Below, in pieces: positions 41,504-55,235 of a stretch of DNA of 64,000 nucleotides (position 1 is its first letter; every line of letters begins with the position of its first letter). The notes below the pieces were generated by a model. That model worked only from the letters and a program-made list of their open reading frames with translations, searched no databases and was not told the DNA's origin. This DNA comes from Amblyomma americanum. Its lineage: Eukaryota; Arthropoda; Arachnida; Ixodida; Ixodidae. The stretch covers positions 179,665,745 through 179,729,744 of the forward strand of contig NC_135497.1 in assembly GCF_052857255.1 (NCBI RefSeq). The letters run 5' to 3'. The position numbers and the translations under genes are program-made.

Positions 41504-43171
41504 GTGTTTGTTTGTCATGGATCCTTCTTTTTGAGCCAGGTGCTTGTGCACTTTATTTATGTCGTAGGCCCGGACTGCGTCACAAGGATGGTCACGCAGA
41601 GCAGCTAAACCTTACTGTATTGCAATGTGCGCACATCTGTAAATAGCCGTGTGACTTGCGTTTTCGGCATTTTGACGAAACTCTGAAATCTGTTAAAATC
41701 TTCTCATCGAACCACTTTTAGAGCGAGCGCAAGGTGATCTTAAGGAAAACAAGTTTTGATGAGCTATTATTGTTCTCGGATACTTCCTGTCTGATGATGT
41801 GGCAAATTCTCTGTGCTGTCGAAACAGATATGAGACGAGCCGGTTTGTAGAACATCGCTACGGAGAATACATTTTGCTTATTCTCAGTGTTACTTGACTG
41901 AGGTTTTTGGCGTATTATCTAGCCATCATCTTTTGTCTCTCATTTTTACGATCTTGAACAAAAATTTCAGTGACGGGATCTTCGTCAATACTAGGACGAT
42001 CGAATCCCTTTCCTTGAGAGGCTCTTCTAATTGGAAGGAAAACACGTTGAGAAGACGCCGACAGGACATCAAGTGGCATTTGAGGCTGCTTGACCAATTG
42101 TTCAGCAATAGTCCAGCTCCTCGGGGCTGCTGAACCTGTAGCGATCGAACCACAAGGCCCATATCTCGTCCTTCTGTGAGCGGCATAGCCCTAACCCGGG
42201 ACGCTGCGCAGAAAGGTTCGTCGTCAAAGGCTTTGGCGATTCGCCACTGTGAGGAGCCCTCAACCCTTAACACTCAACGAACATTGTCCGTGTTGAATTC
42301 TGCGCTATTGATTCAGAATCCCTTAGCGTGGTGTCCACAGAACGGAGGGTAGGTGCTTTGGAAGCCACGCGAGATTTCGTGATCTGAAAGCCCTATGGTT
42401 GGAGGCGGGGAGCGAATTTTCCGGCTAGGGCCTGGGGTAAACAGCTTTTTGTCTCTATAGCAGTTTAGCGTCAGCATCACCAGCTCTTAATGCGATAGCG
42501 GTAAAGGCCCCGTTCACCCGAAAATCCAGTACCGATGTTCGTGTTTTCGGTGTTGCGAGTGAAAAATCGCAAGCTCTTGATTGCCCAGGTAGAATGCCCA
42601 GGTATTTTTGGATGCAAAGTAGAGAACGACCGTCTGCATATATGGTAATTAACCGATTGCATTACCGCGTTATACCCTTAGGGCGGAGCTTAAGTGATCA
42701 TTCCAAGTTTTGCACGGCAGGTAGGAAAGCGCTTCCTGATGTCCCCGAGGGGCTCAAGTATGTCTCCGTAGTACGTTTCATTACAGGATAGGTTCCCATT
42801 TCGTCGACTACCGCTTGGTTTTATGACCGCGAGCTGTGGCGTTCGTGATTTGATTCCCGGTGTGTAGAGCCCATGTCATGGTAAGTGGTTCTCAGCTGGT
42901 ACCCCCATGGCGGAATATTTGGGAAGCCTTCTCGATGGGGCTACCGCTGGTGTAATTACGACTGATTGTCTGCGAGTCGAGGTTACTGTCAAGGATCTGT
43001 GCCATCTGTTGCCGTCGGCGACTGCGAGGATTTTCGTGGTCAAATAGCATCCAGGTCGCGGCAGTGTAACGCGAAATTCGGCGACAACTCGTGCACTACT
43101 GGAGTGGAACTCGTTGCATTTTTATCGCTTTACCGTAATATCCGAACAACACACAATTTTGGCTGCATATG
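41504..43171. other. Diverged 3' flank of copy C, no gene seen
   Basis: Homologous to 2799-4496 but with many private changes: ATTTAT for AGTTAT near 41556, CAGTGACGGG for CAGGAACGGG near 41969, single-base indels near 42341 and 42410, and an about 28-bp deletion near 43144. No gene recognised. Confidence 0.6.
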
Positions 43172-43427
43172 GATTGTAAAACTTTTATTTCCAACAGGTT
43201 TGAGAGGCTTTAGGCCCTCGCCTAAACGACAGCCAGAATGTCCTGCCTTGTGGCGGCGTCTTCGGCCAGTTGTACGACCTTTGTCTGAATCATCAGATCG
43301 GTGCTGAATAGGAGAGCCTCCCATTGGTCAAGCGACCGAATTTTTCCCTCCAGGGGGCAAAAGGGCATTTCCAATATATATGGTTGAGATCCGCGTTGTG
43401 GTGACATAGCTTGCACACATTTGAATA
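43172..43427 (-). mobile_element. LINE 3' fragment, unit 3, truncated at the CAG tract
   Basis: Equivalent of 4497-4880. The coding remnant (LAEDAA, QWEALLF) is present, but homology stops at TTTGAATA, where the CAG tract region begins. The Cys/His block seen in units 1 and 2 is missing. Confidence 0.75.
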
Positions 43428-43432
43428 TGAAT

Positions 43433-46891
<3,459 letters not shown>

Positions 46892-48632
46892 ACTTTGTTT
46901 CAGGGCAGTGAGCTCCTTCAGAGCTCTACAGAAGTATGACACATAATGTGCACATGAGCTTTCCTTGCAGATAACTAATGTAAAGAAGTGAACAAGGACA
47001 AACTTTTCTGCATAGTAGAGAGATGACAAGTTTCTTCTTTTTCAGTTTTTTTCTCTTCTTGGGTTCTTTTATTCGACAAAAATAAAGCGTTATGCCTCAG
47101 CAGTCTGTTCCATTTTCTTGTCCATCCATTGTGGTGTCACCGATCGGCTTCACATGGCACCAATGACCATCATAACAGCTATTTACAATATTCACAACAG
47201 ATACACTTTACACAGCATCCTGACCAAGTTGGGTGTTCCTGGTAGAACAGCTCTGCCTATGAATGCTATGTACAATATTTACACAACGGCCTTGTCCCAT
47301 GACAGAGACACACTGTACACTTTAATACAAGTAATCTTTGTGACCTCTTCTGCCTCGTAGTTCACTGCTCACATAGTCTTGTGCTATGACATCAAGACTG
47401 TGCTGCCGCTTTCCACAATAACTATTTCCACGAGGTCCCATAATCAACCACACTACTCACACAAGGAACTCAGTACCACCGACAGCAAAATTTAGGACAG
47501 ACTAATATAGGTCAGTTTGAAGGTACAAACACAGGAGCTGAAATGCTTATTGCAATGGTACTCAGCCCTCTAACATGGAAGGCAGACACTTGGTGAAAAA
47601 CAGACAAGCATGTAATTTGAGATATGGCAGTTGGTGCTAGCCATCGTTGCCTCAATGCATGACTGCAACTCCTTTTGAGTATTAAATAATTGGCAATCCC
47701 TTTCCTATAGCCACATTTTGCCTCGGGCAACAATTTCTCCCAGAGGTTAAAAAAATGTACACAACAAAACTCAACTTTGAATTCATTTACGCCGAAAGAA
47801 TAAAAAAAAACAGAACCAAGATGGCCCTACAAATAAAATGACTTCCTAGAAAAAGATTTCAAACTTATACTAGACTACGTTTCTTTCCTTTAACTTTGGG
47901 CTTCTTTCCACACGTTACCCGTAAACCCTTAAGTTACTATGCAAGCCACAAGCACAAAAGCAAAGAGTGCAGCACGTGGTTTTCAGCTGCACAGGCCTTC
48001 ACCTGGAACATGAACAAAGGACAAAAGACATAGCAGACTTCCCCAAAGCAGGGAATAAAAACGCATAGCAACCCCATACAAGCTTGTAAAAACAGTGTGC
48101 AACAACTTAATGCGCTATGGCTTTTAAGAACACACAAAAAGATGCCTCGCAAAGAGGATTGTGAAAGTAAATTCCAGTCAGGAAGAGTCACTCATCACAG
48201 TTGCTTTTAAACACATGTGCACAGCACAATACGCCAAGTTATGTAGCATGCTAGCAGGCGCAATACGGCCTTTCACACTTGCGTAATTCAGAGCTACAAA
48301 ATATTTTACAAACAGGAAAACAAACAACAAATTATAAACATCAAGCTGCTTGTCTTACAATAAGACTAAAGCACAAATGCCACTTCTGCACCAAGATTAC
48401 GACATTAACCTCAGAATGATTCTGAATTTTGGTCAGTTCACACAGCACCAAGAAAAGAAATTAACTCTGAATGGGACATGGCTTTTGTAATTGTTGTGTA
48501 TTAGATGGTAAGCTTTCGTACTAGTAAATATAGCATTTGCTCAAGCAAGTATTCAATTTTTACTTCTGTGTTCACATGTCATCAAAACCTAAAAGAAACA
48601 TTCTGAGAGTGAAACTGTTATTGAATAGATAT
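46892..48632. other. 1.7 kb single-copy DNA, no gene recognised
   Basis: Right flank of the CAG tract. AT-rich, with an AATAAAG at about 47081 and no long frame carrying family features. It could be UTR or intron of an unseen gene. I see no SINE or LINE. Confidence 0.5.
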
Positions 48633-48828
48633 TGTTACGGGAAGAAACGACCTGGGCGCGGCGTGCGCCGACCAAGTGCCCTGTGCCGAGGAAGATGAGG
48701 CACGGGGAGCGTGCGAAGGAGCGAGCGCGCGCAGTCGAAGATAAAAGATTAGGAACCGCCGGCGGTGTTCCCTTGGCTCTCTCCGGCCAGGCATGGTTTT
48801 CTTTGGGCGGGACCTTCTTCCCGTTTCA
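48633..48828 (+). repeat. 5' LTR
   Basis: Starts TGTTACGGG and ends CCGTTTCA. Shared core blocks with the 3' LTR include CAAGTGCCCTG, GCGCAGTCGAAGATAAA and CCGGCGGTGTTCCCTTGGCT. Confidence 0.87.
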
Positions 48829-48847
48829 TTTTGGTGGCAGCGTTGGG

Positions 48848-49153
48848 ATGGCGGCCACCCGCGCTCGGAAACAGGCTGCGGCAGCAGCTGAGGACGTCGG
48901 GCGCCCTCAGGCTGACGCAGCACACGGCACGGCGGACGGCGCCGCTGATTTCGGACATTCCAACGGCCTGCCCCTTCCCCCGGCGCTGGAAGCTGCCTTT
49001 GAGCGCCTATATTGGCGAGTGGACCGGCTGTTTGAGCGGCTGGAGAAGGTGGAACGAGAGGATGGCATCTGTGGCGATGAGGCAGCGCTGTACCAACTGG
49101 TTAGGACAATGGGTGAGCAAAGGGCAAGGACCGAGCTGGCTGCGTGGGCATGA
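48848..49153 (+). CDS. Short Ala-rich ORF at the start of the LTR element
   Basis: An ATG 19 bases after the LTR opens a 101-residue frame. The start is Ala-rich, then a helix-forming segment (about residues 48-70, AFERLYWRVDRLFERLEKVE) with heptad spacing suggests a short coiled coil. Its position matches that of a gag start, but there is no capsid, nucleocapsid zinc knuckle or protease. It may be a gag remnant or the N terminus of a captured host protein. Function unknown. Confidence 0.35.
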   Translation: MAATRARKQAAAAAEDVGRPQADAAHGTADGAADFGHSNGLPLPPALEAAFERLYWRVDRLFERLEKVEREDGICGDEAALYQLVRTMGEQRARTELAAWA

Positions 49154-49280
49154 GCGGAAGAGGATGGTGCGTCGGCCGGGAGGTGGAGGCGAATTGGATG
49201 CATGTGACTGTTCTGCCACGCCCAGTTGTCCCGCAAACGCCCGAAGTGTCGATGCAGCCTGCTTGACAGTCAGCGTGGGG

Positions 49281-51543
49281 TATAGTGAACTAGAATACTG
49301 GTCTAGTGGCACAAACGGGAGGGCGCGGGCGTGCTCTTTGGCGTAGAAGCCACCAGATAGCGCCACTGCAACCTTTTCTAGTGACGCCGTCATTGCTGTT
49401 TCAGGAGCTTGTGTATGTTTCGCCGCATTGTTGTAACGATGGGGCGCATAATACGCTCCTAGTTAAGAAACCTACATGCCATTGGCTTCAACTAACTTCA
49501 ACGTAACCTCCTAGGCACCTTTTTTTCCTCACCGTGCCCCTTTGAGCATTTTGGCGATGATGAAAAATCACGTCGCTCTATGTCTGCTACCGACAAAGGG
49601 CAATGCGAAATGCTCAGTTTTGCTGGTGGATGTAATTTATTTAGGTGAATGTCTTACTGAGCTGATTTTGTTAACATGCGACTATTGAGCTACCCTAGTG
49701 ATTCATCTGTGAGGGCACTGTACGAGTGATTTCCTAAATAACTTTTGCACTTTTCCTGAAGCGGTCCATCGGCCTCAGAAATGCATTTTATTCACAAAAA
49801 TTTACACACGATTAAAAACATTTTCACCTCAGTTCTAGGCAAGGCTTGCATTGTAAGTGCAAATATTTGTAAAATAAAAAAGCAAATGTTGGCTTCCTGG
49901 CAGGCTCGATCTTCGAACAACCAGCCGAAATTATGTGAAATGGAATTTCACCCTAACATCTAGGTCCTTTCCAGGTCTAAGCGCACCGACTAATTATCTG
50001 GTACTCAGAATGTTTTTACTTCCGGCTGTTCAAAAATGGAAGGCGGTTTTGTTATGTAAAATAAAAAGTAGTGATAGGTAGGCACTATAGCAGTGAGCTC
50101 GGCTGCCAAATTTTCACAGTGGCCAGAGAGCCAGATCTCTGTTTTTGCCTAAAACACCAATATCAAGGGTACTGTCTGCATGTAGCTTTATAGGACGCTA
50201 AAGCATGTCATGTAAGCATTTTCCAGGTCAGCTACAATTTGTAGAGGGGGCCTGCAGAGGGACGACGGTCACCCTTGTCGTTCATGCGAGTGAATTGGGC
50301 TGGCTTGAGTTCGCTGTCGCTTCTTTGGTCATTAGAAGCAAATTCAGACAGCCTTCACAGCCTGTCTTTAAGACGCCATTTTTTTTTTTCTACATAACCG
50401 TGCAGCTAACAATACCAAACAGCGCTAACAATACAAGCACGTATAGACGAGATGTACACATGAGCGCTTGTGTGTACTATCGCGATCGAAAGAAACGCGA
50501 ACAACCCGGCGCCTATGCGCTCCGCTGTTGGGATTCATTTTGATCGCGCTTTTACCTGGATGGTAAGAAAAAGATGTTAGAGTCATCCTAGAAAGCATTA
50601 CGGACGACTCTGGTGTCCTTTAGCTACCACCGAAGTAAAAGCGCAGTGAAAAGAAATGCGAACTGCGGAGCGCCTATAGGCTCCGCTCTGTTCGCGTTTC
50701 TTTCGATCGCCCCTTACCTATTGTTTCTGTGCCCTCAAATTGTTAGCGCTGTGTTTTAAGAATGATCCACCACCAACACGCCCAAGCTTCTCCATTAGAA
50801 TATTAGCCGCCTGTCACGTGATGCTACAGTACAAGTGGAATATGGTATGGCGGTATTTTCAGAATTAAGTGCTGTGCCTGCTGCATCTGCATGTTGCCTG
50901 CATCTAGAATTTATCATCAAGCTCCCGCGTGCCACTGTGGATAGTTTTGCTGGCCAGCATCTGCTTACAAAATGGCAATGAGGATGCCAGGCTCGAGGTT
51001 TCCCGTAGAAACAGAGTGGGAAAGGTTGTTAAATGCAAGGCAGATTACAGTATACCTACGAACGTCTGCTCAGATGCTGGGTATGGGTATTGCAGCCAGA
51101 ACGAAGACAGGCGCACAATCCTGATAAGATGCCCGGCTGGATCCTGGCTCACTCTACTTATCAGGTAACTAAAACCTGCACGTTCTATTAGGTACTTCAA
51201 CAGTGACAACATGCTAAACAGTGCCGCACGCAGTCCTGTAACTGTCAGCTTGCTTATAAAAGCCTTGCATTCCATTAGGCTGGTTTTCCCACGCACTCAG
51301 GTGCGACAGAAATAAATGAAGCTTGTCAACAGATGCAGAATTTGGATCTAGAACACCAGCAGCGAGGCGCGAAAAAGCAAGTGTTGAGCCGTTCCAACTG
51401 CCCGGCCAGCACGGCGGCAGAGGCGCGGAGCTAGTAAAAGGCGCGGTAGCGCCCCTTGCGGCGAGGAGAGGCGTGTTGCTTCAGCCGCTCCGCTGCCACG
51501 CGCCTCCGAGCGCACCACTAGACCAGTATTCTAGTTCACTATA
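49281..51543. mobile_element. 2.26 kb DNA transposon nested in the LTR element
   Basis: Terminal inverted repeats of 28-29 bp start TATAGTGAACTAGAATACTG. Direct repeats GCGTGGGG flank them at 49273-49280 and 51544-51551. An 8-bp duplication fits hAT-type or other 8-bp-TSD superfamilies, but the ends do not match the usual hAT start, so it is left unassigned. The 2.2 kb interior has no transposase-like frame, so it is non-autonomous. It contains an imperfect inverted pair near 50484-50530 and 50658-50712 (CGATCGAAAGAAACGCGAAC and its complement), possibly a smaller nested foldback. Confidence 0.85.
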
Positions 51544-51609
51544 GCGTGGGGTCAGTTGTCCCGCACCATGTGATGCTTGCCGCCTCGCTCACCGGAGTGA
51601 ACCTAGCCG

Positions 51610-52668
51610 GTGTGGAACGTTCTTCGGCGACTGCAGGCACCTTCACCCAGCTCACAAACTTTGAAGTCAACAAAAGGTTTGACCGCTTCCTTTCTCCGAG
51701 CCCACGTTGCGGCACTTGAGGGAAACCTGAATCAAATGCCGATATGTCGTCTCCGTCCGAAGAAGAATGGCACGATCACAAGTTCCGAAGTGTGTCCCTC
51801 CAGACTGTACACATGGAAGCGACCTCGTCTGCCACGTAAAACTAGAAGAGGCCAAGCCTGGAGATGCGCCTCCAGAAGCGAACACGAAGCATCAGAAGCG
51901 GTTCGAAGAGCCGGAGGCCAGCAGAGTGCAGTCGAAGCCGAAAAGCTGGCTAAGCTTGATGTGAACGGCTTACTGGAACCGCTGTCTCAAGGCGAGCAGG
52001 AGCCCTCACCGTTGTCGTACGCGGAATAACCACCTACAAGCAGCTCTGCCATCTATCTGAACAGTTTGGTATCCAACGGCACTTCAAAACCTTCACCACG
52101 GGATGACGCCTACCGCAAATCAAGCTATGTTCCTGAGAAGAACCTAAATCCAGATTGCCCTGTGGCTCGTCTGGAAGAACTGGGTGCCTTTCTCAAGGAA
52201 TGCAGCCCCATCAAGGGAGCGCCGCAAGATGTGCAAGAACAACAGGGAGCTCCTCCTAGTTGTGGGTCACCATCGACTACTCCATCGGACGCCATCTCGA
52301 GGGGCACCAGCACAAAGATTGTGAGCCCACATGCTTCTTCATCGCAAGAGTCCTCGTCCCTGTCCAGAGGCGACGGCTTTTCTGATATTTCAGAACCCCA
52401 CTCGCCCGTAGCCAAAGACCTGCAGGTGCCAGACAATACATCTCTCGCGAGCAGTGAGACCCTCATCAACTTCGCCGAGGACATGACCACGCTCAAAGAA
52501 TACCTGTATGGCTTGGTGGTCGACTACAAAGCGAAGCAGGAGATCGATGCCACAAGCACTGCTGGAACGGCGTTCTGCCCAGACGGTGCCGGCGTTGACG
52601 CCGCCAAGAACGTCTTTGAAAAGCATGCCAGGTCCTCTCTGACTAGGTCGACTGCTTCAGTGCTGTAG
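51610..52668 (+). pseudogene. Coding-like captured segment in the LTR element
   Basis: One frame stays open across about 1 kb apart from a single TAA at 52027-52029. The downstream part gives about 200 residues. They are Ser/Pro-rich and probably disordered in the middle (SSSQESSSLSRGD), followed by a helical stretch (about 52460-52540, ETLINFAEDMTTLKEYLYGL). The stop at 52666-52668 is followed by a 3' UTR-like region running to the right LTR. It does not resemble gag, pol or env. The simplest reading is a host transcript fragment captured by the retroelement. The source gene is not recognised. Confidence 0.4.
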
Positions 52669-52842
52669 CCTTCCGACATTTTTCGCCCCGCCTCGATGCA
52701 CTGGAGTCTGCAGCCATTGCCGTGGGACAGCATCACTTGAGCACTTGAGGCTGCCGTACTTTCCGGCTGGCCTCCTTGGACTCGAACAACCTGGACCGTC
52801 ACACTGCATCGCACTAGACTCCCCCCCCCCCTGGTGGAAAGA

Positions 52843-53037
52843 TGTTACATGAATAAATGCCCCAGGCGTAGCGTGCACCGATCAAGTGCCCTGCGCCGAG
52901 GAATATGAGGCGCGGGGAGCGCGCAAAGGAGCGAGGGCGCGCAGTCGAAGATAAAGATTAGGGGCCGCCGGCGGTGTTCCCTTGGCTCTCTCCGACCAGG
53001 CATGGTATTCTTTGGGAGGGACCGTCGTCTCGTTTCA
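52843..53037 (+). repeat. 3' LTR
   Basis: Starts TGTTACATG and ends TCGTTTCA, preceded by GGTGGAAAGA. It is homologous to 48633-48828 with roughly 25 differences and a few small indels. Confidence 0.87.
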
Positions 53038-53309
53038 ATATCAAACTCAGTGAGGCAGGGGGATCAGTATTTCATTAGTAGCACAAAGTTGTTGTAGCCA
53101 AACGTGCAAATGTTCACCTCTGTACGTGCTTTTTCAAAAAGCCCTGGCAGCAACAGTAACTACAGAAATTATATCTTGCCATTATGCAGCCTTTTCCATC
53201 ATTGACGCATAACAATTTCCACACATTTTTACAGACATCTTGCATAGGAAAGATAAAACTCTTGAAAATAAGACCATTCACCCCTGTGAAAAACTGCTGA
53301 GCACTTTAA

Positions 53310-53754
53310 AAGGACACTAAGGACAATTTCATGCGCTGTCCATTTGCATCCAGATACTGGAGTTGTTTCTCCAGGCCATGCTCACTTTTTTTTATGTGCA
53401 ACCAGACGCACAATTTGCACAAGGAGAGCAAATGCACTAAGGCTGTTTGTACCTCCAAGCATAGCATAACTAATGACATATCTATGACATCAGCATGAAA
53501 ACACTGCAACCAGTAAGGTTGCATAATCGATTCAGCTTGGTAGTGTTACTTAGCTAGTAGCATCAAAAGAGCTACTTGGCATGACCAAATGAACATACCT
53601 GACAATGGGCAACAGTTAAAATGATGCCTGATGAAGTTTCTAGGCACTCCTTTTCTGCACTTAAAAAATGAACCCAAGCAGTGCAGTACGGCTGCAGCTC
53701 ATCTGTAGTCTCAGTCCACAAGAGTCAAAACATGTAGTTCACTTTAGTGTCCCT
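53310..53754. mobile_element. 445-bp MITE with TTAA target duplication
   Basis: The left end is AAGGACACTAAGG. The right end, read on the complement, is AGGGACACTAAAG. TTAA flanks both sides (53306-53309 and 53755-53758). TTAA duplications are typical of the piggyBac and Kolobok superfamilies. The element has no coding capacity. Confidence 0.75.
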
Positions 53755-53965
53755 TTAAAACATTGAGCAGCGTGACATACTTGAGGAAATATAAATGCCA
53801 ATTTCCTAGATAAGGCAGAACAACCCCAAAAGCCATGTCCTCTACAACATTTATAGAAAGGTTCATGAGGCCAGAATGACCAGAAAGTTGTTTTTTTCTT
53901 GCACGACATGAGCATACATATAACAGGACTTGTGAAAGCAAACATATTGTTACATATTATGCCAG

Positions 53966-55161
53966 GCAACTCTGCCCACCTTAATCAAGGTGGCACTGAA
54001 GTCATTGTGAGCGGAACCCCCATGACGCAATTTTCAGCACATGTGCTTATTGAAACAGTGGCCATCACCTATAGTAGCTTAGCTACACGGAAGGAGCTTG
54101 CCTGCAATGAGCTTAAGGAACATTGGAAGAATCTAGTGGTTCTCATGAAGAAGACTGTGAATGAGCTGCTCTCTACCACTGAAAGCCTCAGCGTGCAGGT
54201 TTCTTTGCTGACTGTCGCCAGTTTTCTGCCACCGGCTGAAGTGACCAACATGTCGATGCGCTGCCTGTCATTGCTGCGAAGCTTTTTGACTGGATCCGAG
54301 GACTGTGCACCTGTGTCTCTACCCATGGAGGCCAAGGCATGCGTGCTGCTGTGCAACATGCATCGTGCCGCTGACATACTGGCACTTGTGGACGAGTCTG
54401 TGGATGAGCTGAATGCCCTGCACTACAAGATCCGTCACTCTGCTGCCAAGATATTTTTCGATTTGTTCCCACTTGTGGAGAGTACACAACATAATCATCA
54501 GCAAGAGTTGGTGGAACAATTTAAACTGATGCACAAACTCTTGTGCGACGCTTGTCCTGATGTTCGAGTAGTGGCAGTTGAAGGTGTCCTAAGAGTGCTG
54601 ACTGACTTCTACGAAATTACTCCCATTGACGAACGAAAGGCTCTTGTAAAAGATTTGATCAGCAAGAATGCCAAGGACATGAACTCCATGGAATCAAGAA
54701 TACAAGTCAATAAGGGACTGTCCTATATGGCTGGGAACCGAAAGGCTCACACACTGCTTAAGACGCTCATTGCCAAGAACAAGGAGTGCCTGGAGGATGT
54801 TTGCCTTGTTAAGATGTCCTATGTCTCCCTTCTGCTGGTAGCACAGAGAATACCTGGATTCAAGTTCTGGGATGTCGTTGAACTGAAAGAGCTGTTGCCA
54901 TTGATGGCCGACGACAAGCTACAGCTGTCACTGCAACTGGCCAAACTGCTGTGCAATAGCTATTTCAACCCGATGGCAGACCAGCGACAGAATTTGGAGT
55001 GCAGCTTGCTGCTGCACTCTCTCAACCGTGTGGCCTTTCGTATCTTCTACACCTTACTGGCAGACATCGCACCCTTGAAGTCCATCGTTGAGTTCTTGGC
55101 TACCATCTGTCGTGTGCTTCGAGTGAACTCTCTCCTGCTCCGAAAGACGAGTGGCAAGCAC
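53966..55161 (+). CDS. NCAPG2: Condensin-II subunit G2 (NCAPG2)-like reading frame, permuted and partial
   Basis: NCAPG2 is the HEAT-repeat G2 subunit of condensin II, which compacts mitotic chromosomes. The open frame runs from before 53899 to 55284. Bounds here use the AG at 53964-53965 and the GT at 55162 as possible splice sites. Residues numbered from 53899: 33-170 resemble a C-terminal-half segment of human NCAPG2 (SFLPPAEV against SFMPASAV; ADILALVDE against GHILELVDN). Residues 171-421 resemble the central segment that precedes it in human NCAPG2 (KIRHSAAKIFFDLFP against EVRSNAALLFVEAFP, then FKFWDVV and NSYFNP). The order is therefore swapped, with the join near 54408. The frame is about 400 codons against more than 1,100 in the human protein. 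No intron, poly-A tail or stop is seen inside. It may be a retrocopy of a circular RNA, a rearranged fragment, or an exon of a rearranged gene. Confidence 0.65.
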
Positions 55162-55235
55162 GTGACAATATTTTGTTCTTACGCACCCTGCACTACACCA
55201 CCATTTTGCAATTCAAAGACGTTACGCCTCTTTAA

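Larger units (their letters stand above)
48633..53037 (+). mobile_element. LTR retrotransposon derivative without gag-pol
   Basis: Two direct repeats of 195-196 bp with TG...CA ends bound a 4.0 kb interior, flanked by ATAT on both sides (48629-48632 and 53038-53041), a plausible 4-bp target duplication. A TGGTGGCAGCG primer-site-like stretch follows the left LTR. A C10 run, then CTGGTGGAAAGA, precedes the right LTR. No protease, reverse transcriptase, RNase H or integrase can be seen, so it is non-autonomous (LARD/TRIM-like). The LTRs differ at roughly 13 percent of sites by eye, so the insertion is old. A DNA transposon is nested inside. Confidence 0.85.

Noticed and set aside
48632..49393. 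Several overlapping 100-190 codon frames on both strands near the left LTR
   Set aside because: GC-rich sequence yields open frames in every register. Only the ATG at 48848, placed just after the LTR, has positional support.
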